64,000 nucleotides of DNA. Source: Setophaga petechia. Lineage: Eukaryota; Chordata; Aves; Passeriformes; Parulidae. The translations under genes and the position numbers were made by a program. The stretch spans positions 18,736,235 to 18,800,234 of the forward strand of contig JANCRA010000005.1 of NCBI GenBank assembly GCA_024362935.1, read 5' to 3'. Below, one piece after another: positions 50,917 to 64,000 of this stretch. The notes under the pieces are model-generated. The model was not told the DNA's origin and made no database searches. It saw nothing but the letters and a program-made list of their open reading frames with translations. Positions within the stretch are counted from its first letter, which is position 1, and each line of letters begins with the position of its first letter.

Positions 50917-52334
50917 AATAAATATTACTATTTTGTAATACATGTGTTTTAATGTAAATAATACTGATTTCATATCTACAAGATATATTCAACGCAATTT
51001 GCAGAAGTGCTGAGCATTTGTCATTCTTTCGGTAACATTTATCTTTTGTAAGGTACAGGCCCTTGTGAGCACAGCCTGTGTAACTTCATGGAGCACACCA
51101 GTGAAGATAAGCAAAAGTGAGACATGAATAAGCCTCTAGGGTTTGTTCCTTTCTTAGCCAATTCTTAACCTGAATTTGGTGCTCTTGTTCAAACTGTGCT
51201 CCAATGTGCCTTTCTGGAGTTCTGCTATTGTCCCTTCCCATATGACAGATAAGTACTAGGATGATGTTTCTTAACTCCTCAACAAATAAAGAATGACTTA
51301 ATAACACACTAAGAAAAAAAAGGAGGGTAGTGCTTTTAGTATTTAGAAAACCTGCTAATCTTGGCTGAGACACACAAACTTCCAGTTTTGCCATAGCCTG
51401 AACACCCATAGATGAGAGACATAATCTGAAGCAGTAGCAGAACCCTGATGTTTACAGGAGACTGCTCCTTGTGCAGAGCTTATGTCTTAGAACACTACTG
51501 TTTCAGTTAAGTCCCTTAAAAACTTCAGTCTGTCTTTTATTATGATGCTGCAGCAGCAAGAACGGGGTAGAAAATATACTCTGAATTCCAACATTACTGA
51601 AATAAGAATTTTCTCGATAAATAATGTATTAAAACGTGGAGGACTGGATGAAAGGGAAAACTTGAAAACATGCTGTGCAGTGTTTAAAATACCATGAGCT
51701 CATACTTGGAACACAATCATTATAATTTTTTTATGATTCTGGGATGGGAGGCTGTAGGGGGTGCAGCCAATCATGGAAACAGGAGTCCTTACTTGCCAAT
51801 TAGTCCAACATGAAAATACTTCGCATTTTATAAGGGAAGAGTAAATTCTAATAGGTGGCTTATTCTGTCTCCATATCAAAACAGTTTCAAGGCACTAATC
51901 ACAGCACTGTGCTGTAATTATTTGATTCAAACTACATTAAACTATCACTATAGAGACAGAAAATGTCTAGGCAGATGCAAGTATCTCTCTGCTGGCATCA
52001 TTACAGTTGTACAGAGGCTTCCTGATATACTGTGGATGAGCTGGTTTTTTCCTTAGCTAAACTGAGCTGTGTTGAAGGAAATGTCACATTTTGAAGAGGC
52101 AGTTGAGAACATAGTTCAATTCTTCATTGCCTTGGTGAAGCCATGATATAGCCTTGAAAAGACACAAATGCTCAACTCTTACAGTTTACAATACTGCTCA
52201 GTAAATAAGAACACCAGAACATTAGGAGCATGGTGAGGTTTCTTGCTATGGTAAAGTTTCCTAGAAAGTAAAAACTTTAATTTATTCAATTATGATAAAG
52301 TCTTGTTATTTACAGCATAAAACTGAAAAACAGC
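50917..52334. other. Unique DNA, nothing identified
   Basis: AT-rich sequence without a recognisable gene or element. The minus-strand frame at 51086-51409 has no known motif. Confidence 0.5.
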
Positions 52335-52513
52335 ATATAAATATATATTATATATCTATAATATAGAATATATATAATATATATTATGTACATTATGTAT
52401 TATAAATATATAATTATAATATATAATGTATATAATAAATATATATTATACATATAGATTATATAATAGATACATAAATATATAACATATATTAAAAACT
52501 ATATATATACACA
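52335..52513. repeat. AT-rich microsatellite (TATA words)
   Basis: About 180 bases are nearly pure A/T in TATA, ATTATA and TAATAT words. The tract is less regularly palindromic than the one at 40 kb and is likely hypervariable in length. Confidence 0.9.
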
Positions 52514-52761
52514 TGCAATTCAGCACCCTCCATTAAAAAAAAAACCAAAACATTAATTAGGGAAAAAAAAAATCTTGTTCTGATTTTTTGTTTCCTGGAG
52601 GCAACATAAGACAAACAGCTTCTAGCAGCAGGCAGCCTGGTGTGAGCAGCCATAAAGATGACCTGGTTAGAAGGTTGGGACACAGCCTGTGATCTCTTTG
52701 ACAGTGTGACTCCAAAAAATACTTCTGATGTTGCTATTTGGCTCAGTTACTTTGCAGAGCC

Positions 52762-52800
52762 TGAATGCTAGAGAAATATAAAAGTGAATGCTAGAGAAAT
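52762..52800. repeat. Two-copy direct repeat, period 23
   Basis: TGAATGCTAGAGAAAT occurs at 52762-52777 and 52785-52800 without mismatch, seven bases apart. Confidence 0.85.
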
Positions 52801-55800
52801 TGTCCTTGCCTCAGTGAGGATGTTTTCTGTCCTCTCGATATGGACAATGAGTCTGTGAGTGCTGGTCTAGCTTAGGGATGTGTTGAGCAACATCTTAATC
52901 ATTTGGGTTCTCCACAGAGCTGATTAAAGCATTCTGACAAAATGTTTTTTCAGGAAAAAAATACATGTTCATCATAATCTGTAAAACAACAAATACTTGC
53001 AAAATATGGTTTGTAAGAACAAAGTGAAGACTCCTGAAATTAGAGTTTATGATTTAACTACTTCAACTAGGAATATGCCCTAATTTGACATTTTTAAAAA
53101 AGACAAACAAAATGCTGTGCATTCTTTGTTTTGAAACAGCTTTTTTGAAAGAAATTTGTAAATAAAATATGTAATTTAAAGGGTCAAAATCCTTTTGGAT
53201 TTATTGATAGAAAATGGTTTTATTAAAACAAACTGATTTTGGAAGGGATAAAGATTCATTTCATTACAAATTTCAGAACACTTTGGTTTCTACACTGGAT
53301 CTCAAAAACTCTTCATTTAAAATTTAGCTTAGTGTTAAATGTGTTACGTTGCAGTTTAAACTAGAATTAATTACTGTCTTTAACAACTAAATACAATGCA
53401 TTTGTATTGATCCTTTAGACAAGAAGATAGCTGAATACATATGAAACCCACTGTTTCTGCAATTTGGGAAGGAATCAGTAGGAGGACTGAACAAAGAAAT
53501 ATCGTACAGTCAAGCTTCACATGACAGAACAAATGAAAATTCCTATCTCTACCAGAATACTGTGCAACATGAATCATAAGAGAGAAAATAAATAAGAAAG
53601 ACAAAAGAAAAGAGAGGCAATAATACTGAGTGCTACATGGGCAACTAAAGAAATAAAGGAAACAGAGAGCGAAGTATCACACCGGTGTAATGGCACAGGA
53701 CAAATTTTGCACACAATCTGTAGAAAGATTCAAAATATACCAACAGCTTTGACTTCACTATAGAAGAAAAACCTCAGCCCTTGTTCATACTGCATAAAGT
53801 TTCCAGCACTCTATAACATATCTCCCTCTGCCATTTGCAGAACATTGAAATAACTGTATTCTGTAATTTTAGAAATCCCCCAAATCTATGGAAATCATCA
53901 AATGTATCTGTGAAAACCTAAACACATCAACATTTTCTTTTTCTCCCTAGTGAATTTTGTGTTCTTCCGAAGGCACTAATCTGAGAGCAGTATGCTGTTC
54001 ATAAACTGAAGGACCCAGCACACTGACACCAGCATGCTGAAAATCTGCAGCTGGAGGAATTAATTCTAATGCAAATGAGGGTAGGGTTTCCCTGCAGAAG
54101 TCCTTGTTGCATCTGCCTAGACTGCCAACCTGGTTGCCATATGTACAGCTAGGAATGTGGCAGAGATAAGCAAGATTCTAAAAAACCCCAAAACTGTTAC
54201 CTGCCTAGTGTTCTTCTCAATGCATTTGGAGTCTAATTACCAGGATGTGAAGTGCTCTGCTGTTCAGCCAGCACAGTCATCTTCAGAAGTGTGCTGATGC
54301 TGCCTGCATTTCACCTCAGATATCAGAGTGAGCACAAAGAATTTTTTTTCAGGTGAGCTTCCCAAAACATTCAATATCAGATACTTGCTGCTGTAAAGGA
54401 AGGCAGTAAGAGGCTGATCCCATATGGAAGTGGCATTGAGCCAACAGTGCATGTGAAACTCCTGCCCCAAATGGTCAGTGAGGCATAATCCCTATTTGGG
54501 AATTTTGTGACCTTACAGAAGGTTTGAATTCTTAACTTCCTTCAATGCACTGAACATCAGCACTGGCTCTCACAACAGAATTGGGTGTCTGTTATCTGTG
54601 ACCTCCTGCTGGATGCAGGCATTCAATCCTATGAACCAGAAGTGCTGTGACTGCCTTGTCACGTGAGACAGAAGGGCTGACATCTTTAGGGTTGTGCTTC
54701 TTAGCCAAGGCAATGCGAAGAAGGAGGAGTTTGGGGGAGTATCTGTGGCTGCAAAGTTGCACTGGCCTCTTCTCAGCCTGGAAGCTGAAAGATTGTCTGG
54801 TTGACAGATCACAAAGAAAACTCCAGACTCAGGCACGTGGGATCCTGGTGCAGGACTGGAGCTGTGCTACAGTTGGTACAGGTCTGGGTACAGGGAATGA
54901 AAGGGGAGAGGATAATGCTCAGTCTACGAGACTTCATATAAAAGTCTCAAGAAAAGAGCAGTAACCTCTAATTTCCTGTAATTTTTCTTTATTCTTTCTC
55001 TCATTTTCTAGTGGTTTTAGTTTCTTTTCCCCTACAACCTTTTACATTGTTTTCCTGTAAAATTTTTCCCCTTCTCTGTTATGTAACTTGCCCATAATTT
55101 TCAAAAACAATAGGGATTATGAGTCAAAAGAGAAGGATGCAATTAACAACTAGTTACTCTTGCTGTCCAAGAAAAATAGAACACTACACAGTTGGAATGC
55201 AGAATAATAAATGGCCTCTTTGCTAAAATGTTTTTATTTGAAATCTAGTTGCTCTAGCAATGGGTCCTTTCCCAAAAGAAAAACACACTGAGATGCAAGA
55301 AATCTTGGAAAACAGAATTATCTGACCAAAAATGCATTCTGAACAAAATACAATGGTTATCCTCTCACTATTGCAGTCAAAGAGACAAAAGGGAAAACTG
55401 TGAAAAAGCAGGCAAGGGAGCTACACCAAACATGTCGGACTGAAGAGTAAGGAATTAAGTACCTAGATAACAAAATTACAATGACCTGATTATAACCTTT
55501 AAATTTTCAATATGATTCAGTATAAAGTTACAGTTCAGAGTTCAAATTTGATTTCTAGTTGCCAGCATTTTGCCTATTTGAGAATAGAGAGCAAAAGAAA
55601 AAGGAAGACTGCAAAGGACAACCTGAATTTCATCTGATATTGAATCAAGCTCCTATTTTTTTCCTGCATTTATCAACATGAAATGGGGAATAAAAATATT
55701 GTCTATGTGGTGATTCTTCTGTGGAATTTAGGCTACTATATGGGTTGAGGGAAAAAAATTAATTCTCTTCCTTGCTATATTGCTTATTAGTTTTGTGGCT

Positions 55801-57230
55801 TTGCAGACTCCTGTAGCAGCACCCTTATCAGATTATCTGCATATGGAACTGTGGGCTCTCAAGAGAGAATACTGAAGTAAGGCTTTGAAAGCATCTTAAA
55901 CTATGCTACCACAGGAAGGAAGAAAGACTACCTGCAAAGACTACCTTGGACTCAAATCTGTGGCCAGTCTCATGACAGCCTCTCAGTAGAAACTGCCAGT
56001 TCTCAGTTTGCCCTTCTGTCCTTAGGGACAGCAAATATTATAGCCCTTCACAGTTGCACTTTCACATTTGCTTTTCATTTGCATTAAAGGAAACTTCTTA
56101 TTCCTCTCATTGAACCATGACAAAGGGATAGATTCTTATAATTAGTTGTTACTTTCAAATATATGGTTTTTTGAGTTACAAGTATGTACTCTTAATTCAA
56201 ACATCATAGTTATCCTTATGGGAAATATTTGATGGTACTGGTAATTCTATGCTGTAAATTACCATATTTTAAAATTTAAGTATGTGGATCTATTATGAAT
56301 TATCTGTGACAAAGCAATTCCCTTTTCAGAGAGTGGTTTCAGGGTAAAAGACAAAGTGTTAAATACCATCCCCAATGTGTTGAAGGATACTTAGCACTAA
56401 CAAGCTTAAAAAGAAAGGTTGTGCTGTGTAATCTCTGAGACAAATGGTGTATTTGACAGAGCAAGTTTAAAGTGCTGTGTCTTACTGGCAGTGTAAAATC
56501 ACAAAGAGCAGTGCTTTCAAATGGATTCTTTGGCATGTACATACAGTATTTCAAAAAGTATTATCCTTACAACTCCCTATTCAAAAGTATGCATAAAAAA
56601 AGGCTGACTGTTCAGAACAAAAAGTAATATCATCACACTGTTTTCAAAAGAATTACTGCTTATTCATTGGAAGGCAATAAACTATTTTTAAAATTCTATA
56701 AGGCACTATGGGGATAGTCATTATTTATCTATGAATAGTTATTGTATTGGGGTCATTTCAATTTACAACATTATCTCAAATACTTTCCACTCCTACTTTC
56801 TACATTTTGAAGGGACATCCTTTCCAATCCTTCGCATTTTTCAAAATAGTTGTAGCATTTGCTTTTAGTTCACACAAAAACTTCATTACTGGTTAAAATT
56901 GAGTCTTTGTTTACAGTGTATCACAGAAACAAAATTAAGGGTTTTGATAAAAATACACTGTTTCAAATGTTAGGGTAGGGAGAAATAAATTTGATTTACA
57001 AAAGAGTCCTTCAAGTCTCTTTGCCTTTGCTAGTATGAATATAGAATAGCTTTTAGTACTGTCCAGCAGTGAAGGAGAGAACAGAGCAGGTATTCCTCCT
57101 ATTGCTATCTGGATGTATATAAAGATTGTACATTTTGGTTAACTGAGTTTAGAGAGAGTTGTACTTTGTAGTGTCCCCAAGAATCAACCAAAGCCTTTTT
57201 TTACTACTTTCTTAAATCAAAATAATTGTA

Positions 57231-57260
57231 TTTATTATCAATATAATTATTGATAATAAA
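57231..57260. repeat. Perfect AT-rich hairpin
   Basis: The 12-base arms TTTATTATCAAT and ATTGATAATAAA flank a six-base loop. Low complexity makes this less remarkable than the hairpins at 5.1 and 36.7 kb. Confidence 0.85.
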
Positions 57261-60200
57261 TTACTGAAGCATCAAGTTTGAAAATATTTCAGAAGTCTTA
57301 CATTTTTAATTTTAGAAAGTACCCTAGGAATCAGTTAGAGATACTACACAAAGAAATAGCCTTTGGCAGGATGAATTAAAGTCTAAACTCTAAATAATCT
57401 GTGGCTTGAACATAAAATTGAATTTTCAAAACTGAAGATCTACAGCTTGTATTGTTTGTGCAGCTGTTAATGGTATCAAATCATGAGTTCATTACAACTT
57501 TCTGATAAATTGTCTGATATATGGTAGATTGAAAAAGCAGAGAAACATCATAAATAAAACTACTTTCAACAACACAGCATGAATGGTCAATGAAGGATGA
57601 CTTTCCTTCACAACTTTTAATTTGTTCCTTAATGAGTTTCACTGGACAGGACAATATAATTCTTATAAAAAATTAGAGGGGCAAAATGATAACTTGGCAT
57701 ACAGTCTGATTCTGTCTGCTCCTAGATTTTGAAGTAGTAGCAGATTTTATTAGCTGCAAAGGAGGTATCCATGTTTAGGTTACCTTATTACTGCAGACTG
57801 CACTGATAAGGCTGCACTGAATCCCACAGGGCAGTGCTTCACTCTCTCTTCCCAAATGGACACAACAGATTTGTGCTTTGTAACAGAAGGAAATAACTCT
57901 GGCTATTAGAGTAAAGCAAGCTGCCATCACAACTATTCACTGTGACTTTCTTGGCATAAAACCATTGTCATAGAAGGAAATTTCCTTGCAGGTCACAACA
58001 CTGGCTTCAGGGAGCAAAGGCACAGGCAGGGAGCACAATGGGGATGACACACAGCATGTTCCCCTTGCTCCTACTGGGGCTTTCCCAAGCCTTAGAGGTC
58101 TTGTTCAGACTTAGAGGTAGAACAAAAAGAGAGGTGCAATTATGCAGAACAAAAGACATCGTTGAGATTATCTGCAACAACGTCCTTGTTTTTTTCCTAA
58201 TTCTCCAAAATTTACAATCTCTGTGTGCAGGCAGAGAAAGATGACACCATAGAGTTTATTGATACATGTGAAATCTCAGAAAGGGCTTTTCTCTTTGTAA
58301 AATCATCCCTTAATAAGAAAGAAGAGGACTAGATCCTTGTTTTGATCTCCAAGTATTTGTATTTGTATTTCTCCAAGTAATTATGATTATACTGTTTTAG
58401 GATTCTGAATTACCTGAAGGTGTCCTCTAAATGTTAATTTCCTTTTACTGGAATGATAGGATACTGTTTGAAACAAATGATCAAAGATACAGGGTTTCTT
58501 AAGATGAAATAGCTTTGAAGATCATAAACAGACCCCTGGAAGGGAAATCTACATGGAAATTATTTAGTCAGATTAAGAGGCAGAACTGAGATGGCTCTAA
58601 TTATTTCTGGTAGGAAGATGACAAATACAGAGACAGAGATGAGCAAGGGTTCAGAGATCTGTATTCTGTATGGTTTTCAGTTTGGGTTTTGGGTTTTTTT
58701 CCCCCTCAAAAGCAAGTAAGTTTGGAAACTATCTTGAGTTTGATATTAAGTAATCTCTCACTTGGGAAAAACAGTTACACACTGTTGAGGAATCTGCAGT
58801 CTAGCCTTAATGTCTTTTTTTTTTCCCTCCACAGGATTTTGCTTGCATTTGTCAAGTTTAAATATTTTATGTCTAAATATTTAAAGGATCATTTGGAGGT
58901 GACAACTAAGGTAGATAATTACTGTTGAGCCTAGACTCTGACTAAACTGCTAAATCCATGCTAAGAGAAACACCAGGAAGCCTCTTGCTTCTCTTACCAG
59001 GAACTGCTGGTAACCTTTGGCAGATACAGAGTCACAGACATCCATTTTAGGCATACTCTGGTGCAGCTCTTTATGCCAGGCAAGTCTTAGTCTCATGAAA
59101 GAAATACTTTTGTCATTATTTCACCTGCATCCTGTCATCATAATTTTTAAAAAGTTTTCATGGGAATTTATTAATTCCCTGCAATTCAACACTAAACAGT
59201 AGGTCCTTCCTATTTTAAGGAGGTTCTTAGATGGCGACAAATACTACTGCTGCACAGAAGAGATAGGCGCTAGCTCAAGTGGATGAAACAGTCATTGAGA
59301 AATGAAAATTCAAAAATAGTGAGAAAGAATGTGTTATGTACAATATTAAGGCTGACTTACTGTTTTTAATATTTTAACAGACAAGTTTCACCTTTTTTTT
59401 CATCTAGACAGTCCATGTGTTAAAGGATTCATTTCATATCATGGAAAACAAATTATGCCTTTGAAATTAATGGTTTTAAACATTTTAATTCCATTGAGGC
59501 TTAGGAGGCAAGAAAAAGTACACAGAGGAGAAACAGTTTGGGGAAAACAGTTGGAATTGACAAAACCAGCAATGGATAGCAAGATGAAACTGAGAATCTG
59601 AGACATGATAAGCAGCTTTTTAAAGATGCCCTCTGCTTGTGCTTTGTAGCTAAAGATAGAGGCCTGGTCATCCTCCCTGGCAATCCCTTCCACGATGGGC
59701 ATCGTTCCCATGCAGGTGACACCTGACTGTTTCATCCACCTTGTTGCCCCTGCAGGACTGAAGGGCTTTTGCTGCTGGACTGTAATATATTAACTCTCCG
59801 TAGAAACCTAAGTATCATCATTAAACATCCTAGACAGTTACAAAGTACATGCATTAAATGAGACATAAATACTCAGATTTCTGAGATAATCTGCATATGA
59901 AAGATTCTTGGAGAATTTTAAAACCAGAATTTTGATATATTTTTTTCAGTGTAGATTTGGAACACTGTCACAAAGTTAGGGCTTTTCTAGTTTTCCAGAC
60001 AACAAAGTTGTCTTATCATAGCAACTACAATGTTGTGAAAATGTTGATTCATACCTATTAATATTTTTCTCCAAATTACGTCACGTTAGAAATTGGAAAC
60101 CACCTTTACTGCATCTTCTGACAATATTTTAAATAGACTTACACACCCTCTGCCAACAAATAAGAAAGAGACTTATATCTGAACAGGTACATTATTAAAA

Positions 60201-61590
60201 GTAGAAAAGCAGCCCAATTTCTGCTTTATTGTCCAAAATTCCATTTGGTTTCCTCTGGGAGCAACACATCATGCACTATTACCCAAGTGATGTCTCTCCA
60301 GATTAGTACAGGGAGCTATTCTCTCTGTTAAAGGAAGAATGCTTTAGGCCACAGAAGAAACACAAATCATTTAAAGGCCCTCTGCAAAGGCAAGGGAAAG
60401 AAACTGGAAAAGGACTAGGAAAATGTAATTTGGTGCTACATTTCTGTTCTTGGTAGGGACTGTTATATCTTCCAGTTTTCAAGAGAAGCTGAAGTAGTAA
60501 AACCTGCTGAAGAAGAGGTTTCTAGAGGTGGTGGATTTGCTGCACTGGGCAAGCTGCAGTCTTTTTTATTGTAATGGCAGTTACAGAAGTGTTCTGGCTT
60601 CCCTTTTACTGAGATTTGTTTTGGTCATTCCACAGCAATCTATTGCAAACCCACTGGTTGGTGCTGCATTGGTGCCAAGATTTGATAACTTATTTTAAAA
60701 CTCTGGTTTATTTGGCTACGTATGAGCAGCAGGACTTGATTATTTTGAAGAAGCATGAAATAATTCCATCTGGCCCTCAGCATTTCCAAGGCAAGCACAG
60801 TGCATTAAGCCAGAAAAGGCTGTAGGTCACCAATGTGCTTTACTTTTGACAAATCTTCACGGGCTGTTTTTCTGAGATTGAATTTGTACTTTTATTTCCT
60901 CCTGTGGAAGTCTACTTATTTTTCATTGATTTCCATTAAAGTAAGGAGAGCACTGATCCAGAAACAGTTCATGAATTGCATTATCCAGTTTAATTAGAGG
61001 GAACAGAAAGTTTCTCCACAGACAGAATAGTCAGCATTCAGCCTTAAAATGCAACTTTGGACAGTAATGGCTGTAGCTAGCAATGATGTGAAGTCACAGC
61101 TAGTGCCAATTACCCCTTCCACTCATTAAACACTACATTAAGAATGATGCTATAGGATGCTCTCTGTTTTAATATTTAGTACTATATAGCAAATATGTAC
61201 GTTTAAATTTCTTTCTCAGTTCAAACCTGTGTCAGAAACAGTCTCCAATAGTGAGTTCATTTGAATTATGTATGAAATCAAATTCTTGTTTTGCCTTTTC
61301 TAGCTGTCTATAAATCTTTTTCTATCAAGTCGATTAAATATTTGTAGTAACAAAAAGTCAATAATCTGTATACACTGTTGTTACTTTGCTGCTGCAATAA
61401 TTTTATGGACAGGATGTGAAATCTCAAAAGTTCACTGATAAAAGTGTAAAGATATGCATCAGTTGAGATCTGTGCAAGGGAACCTAAAGAAAAAAGAATA
61501 CACAGCGTCTTTACCAGATCATGTAAGCTTAAATTCGCTGTTGGAACACGGCAATACCCAAATACTTGCAAGAGATTAAATGGCATTGGG

Positions 61591-61636
61591 GCAGTTCTCG
61601 GATGTTGGCAATATGCAGTTCTCAGATTCTGGCAAT
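61591..61636. repeat. Two-copy tandem duplication, period 24
   Basis: The 22 bases at 61591-61612 (beginning GCAGTTCTCGGATG) recur at 61615-61636 with three substitutions. Confidence 0.85.
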
Positions 61637-63352
61637 AAATACCTTGTGCCTTATTCTCAGAACAGACACAACTTCAGAGAGGACAAGGTTTAATACAGTC
61701 AGAGCATTCCAGGAAATGACATACTTCAGTTTCACCATGCTGATATTATATTGTCATAAAATCCAAAAGAAAAATACTGAGAGATTGAAAATACCCTATA
61801 AAACTTGTATTTTGGCTTGAAACAGTGGAAAAACTTCTTTATGATTAGAGCATGAGGGCATGGCCAAGCCAACAGTTGGATTTTCAGAGCTATCCAAAAT
61901 GTCCTATTAACTTTTTTTTTTTACAACTTAGCCTTAACAGAGCACACCTAGAGTATTGGGTCAGACACCATACCAACTGCTAAAACATAACTAACATTTA
62001 CTAACCTTTGTTTTTCTACATTTCATACCTACAGAAGTCCGAAAACATACTCTGGATTCACTGCTGAAGTTTCAGTTTCTTACAGTTGTAAAGGAAACTT
62101 TGTTTCATAGAAAGGAATAAAATGTCAAAAAAGTCAACATGTACTTTCCCTGGATCTGATCAATAGACTCTGGCAGGGGAATACACAAACTAAATTCTGC
62201 TCAACAAAAGGGAGAATTTCTGACTGTCTGCTCCACAACAAGGAGGACTAAAATAAACATAGCTGCAACTGTGATACACCATATTACCTAGCTAAAAGTA
62301 CCTTATTTTGCCAATACAGGCTTGTATTGAGACCACTTCCAGTTTTAGAGAATGCTTGTTTGGATTATCTCTTCCACCTGAGAATTGAGCTGGAAAATTT
62401 TTATAGTATTTAATCACCTTTGATAAACACATCAAAACTACTGAGAGAGCTACATCACACACTGTAAACACAAAAAATACACAGGATTATAACAGGAATT
62501 ACTACAACATTTTGGAGCTGAAAACTACCACTGAAGGTACTTTCCATGCCTGTGTAATGGCAGCGTCTGAAGCAAAAAAGAAATACGACCAGGTAGATTT
62601 TAAAATTTTAAGTTTTGTTGTGAAAAGTCTACTAGTTAAAGTAGGCTGCAGCTTGCATCAATTCACTAAGGAAAAGGCAGTAGTTCAGGCAAGGTCAGTG
62701 TGAACTGACCACCTGCACTGTGGGCTCCCACACTGATTCTTATCCCACATAAAATTCATTTCTGCAGCAGATGCACCGTCAGTGTTCAAGCTGTCAAAAA
62801 TGAAGTTACTTTAGCTGCAATTCAAAGTACACAGAGGGACACAAGAGGTCATGGGCAGGATAAAATTAAATAGCTCGAGCATAGATAGCCGCCTTACATA
62901 ACCTTAATTGTTAAACAGTAAGCATGTCATTTTAAAACAATATTGGCATGGTTTAAAAGGCCATACTCAAATCCAGCACAATGATCTCCTTTGTTTTGCA
63001 AATCTGACCAGAGGAGGTAGTAACACCAGAGAAATAATATATCTTTGCATGGAAAGAATTCATGGGTGAAAGGATGGTGGCACAAACAAACAGCCAGCAA
63101 AAATTTCCATTAAATGCAATGCTGGTGCCTCTGTTCTATTCCAGGACAACAAACTGCAGGCAAAACTACTTGTCCCATGTAGATCCACTACCTCCAGCAG
63201 GCATGGCCCAGGATCAGGAGAGGATCTGCCCAGCAAGTACATGAACGTGCCACCACCAAGGAATGTGGAACTGGGTGGGACGTAGAAGACTTGAGTCTGT
63301 ATTAAATGAATTAGACCTAGCAGGCAATCTTATCAAAGGAAAATGAAGATGG

Positions 63353-63376
63353 TGGATGGATGGATGGATGGATGGA
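63353..63376 (+). repeat. TGGA tetranucleotide microsatellite (6 copies)
   Basis: Six uninterrupted TGGA units are preceded by the related words GATGG and followed by TAAGG. The tract is likely polymorphic in copy number. Confidence 0.97.
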
Positions 63377-64000
63377 TAAGGAAATTTATCTCAGTACATA
63401 GTCTGCATAGAAATAGTAAAAAATAATCACAGGATCATAAGGTATTTATTATGGCACATTAGAAAACCTTTTATTTTCAAGAATTTACATCAGCTCCTCA
63501 CAGTTTCTTTCTAAAACTCCATAGCTTTGAACCTTTTCAAATGCAAATTCCTTGCACACAGAATAAACAGTATGTGCTTAGTATTCATGTAGGATTTTTA
63601 CTGGTGAAAAGTTTTTATTTTATTTTGATAACACTCCTAATTTGGATATAAATCTAGCTTTGTATCTTTTCAGAAAGAAAAACTTAGTTTATTTATGTGA
63701 TTATTCTCCCTATAAATCATATAATATACACTGAGAATATGCTGGGGGGGAAACTATTCTTTCTTTTTCTTTTTGCACTATAATATATCAGTTTCTGTGG
63801 CAATAATTTAAACTCCTAATTGTTGTTAATGAAATCTTCTATTAGTACTGTTCTGGGAAAGAGATATTAAAATACCTAGCTCTGAAACATATGGGCTTGG
63901 GAAATGTTAAAAATGTGGCACAGAATTCTTTGAAGAAGTTGTATTTATAAAGAATATTATGCATCAATTTTGCATGTTGCATTCTTTTTTTTTTTTTTAA
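63377..64000. other. Unique DNA ending in a poly(T) run
   Basis: Nothing is identified. AATCACAGGATCAT near 63425 resembles the reverse complement of a CR1 3' terminus, but no CR1 body follows. The window closes with a T run of about 14 bases. Confidence 0.5.

Larger units (their letters stand above)
52514..63352. other. About 11 kb of unique AT-rich DNA
   Basis: No gene or repeat family could be supported. A minus-strand open frame from about 59786 down to 59439 has unusually gene-like codon choice and a hydrophobic stretch, but no family match; it is discussed as a finding. The open frame at 62512-62703 on the plus strand contains a donor-like CAGGTAGAT at 62591-62599 but no recognisable domain. 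A perfect 12-base-arm hairpin lies at 57231-57260. Confidence 0.45.

Noticed and set aside
50347..50973. 208-codon open frame on the minus strand
   Set aside because: It is entirely antisense to a well-matched CR1 element on the plus strand, and its ends extend only slightly beyond that element.
62464..62703. Open frame with CAGGTAGAT donor string and a lysine-rich peptide
   Set aside because: No domain or partner exon is recognisable, and the length is unremarkable in AT-rich DNA.
63422..63445. AATCACAGGATCAT, like a minus-strand CR1 3' terminus
   Set aside because: No CR1 sequence continues from it, and the match is short and imperfect.
1..64000. CRISPR arrays, operons, bacterial or phage systems, tRNA and rRNA genes
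   Set aside because: No regularly spaced repeats with unique spacers, no dense one-strand gene layout, and no tRNA B-box or rRNA core motif were seen. The repeats are avian.

Overview
The window reads as vertebrate nuclear DNA from a bird, most likely a songbird or another neoavian. Three retrotransposon copies carry the typical avian CR1 LINE 3' region, ending in the ATTCTGTG-type terminal repeat. One solo LTR matches, from memory, an endogenous retrovirus LTR family that is common in songbirds. Base composition is AT-rich, open frames are short and unrelated to each other, and nothing resembles a bacterial gene, operon, ribosome binding site or CRISPR array. The genus or species cannot be named from this sequence.

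I could not support any protein-coding gene, tRNA, rRNA or known small RNA gene. The longer open frames are antisense shadows of repeats (CR1 at 50.4-50.9 kb, LTR at 14.5-15.1 kb) or products of strand-biased composition (24.5-24.9 kb). The window is best described as an intergenic stretch or the inside of a very large intron. Isolated short exons cannot be excluded by eye.

Layout: 1-1.84 kb unique DNA; 1.84-2.79 kb an old, diverged CR1 on the minus strand; 5.11-5.18 kb a very strong hairpin; about 7.6-8.0 kb a GC-richer unclassified block; 14.54-15.11 kb a solo LTR with a 5-base target duplication; 17.36-17.50 kb a short CR1 3' end; 18.96-19.06 kb an A/C-rich low-complexity tract; 34.17-34.71 kb a minus-strand CR1 inside AT-rich tandem repeat; 36.73-36.78 kb a second long hairpin; 38.54-38.66 kb a very CpG-dense patch; 39.95-40.10 kb an AT tract built of consecutive palindromes; 50.41-50.92 kb the best preserved CR1; 52.34-52.51 kb an AT-rich microsatellite; 63.35 kb a TGGA tetranucleotide repeat. 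The rest appears to be unique sequence.

The most unusual signals are the two long near-perfect inverted repeats with 8-9 base loops (5106-5180 and 36729-36784). Each could be a small RNA hairpin, a miniature palindromic element, or the scar of a replication template switch. The other notable points are the isolated CpG-dense patch at 38.5 kb and a set of two-copy tandem duplications with a period close to 24 bases scattered along the window.
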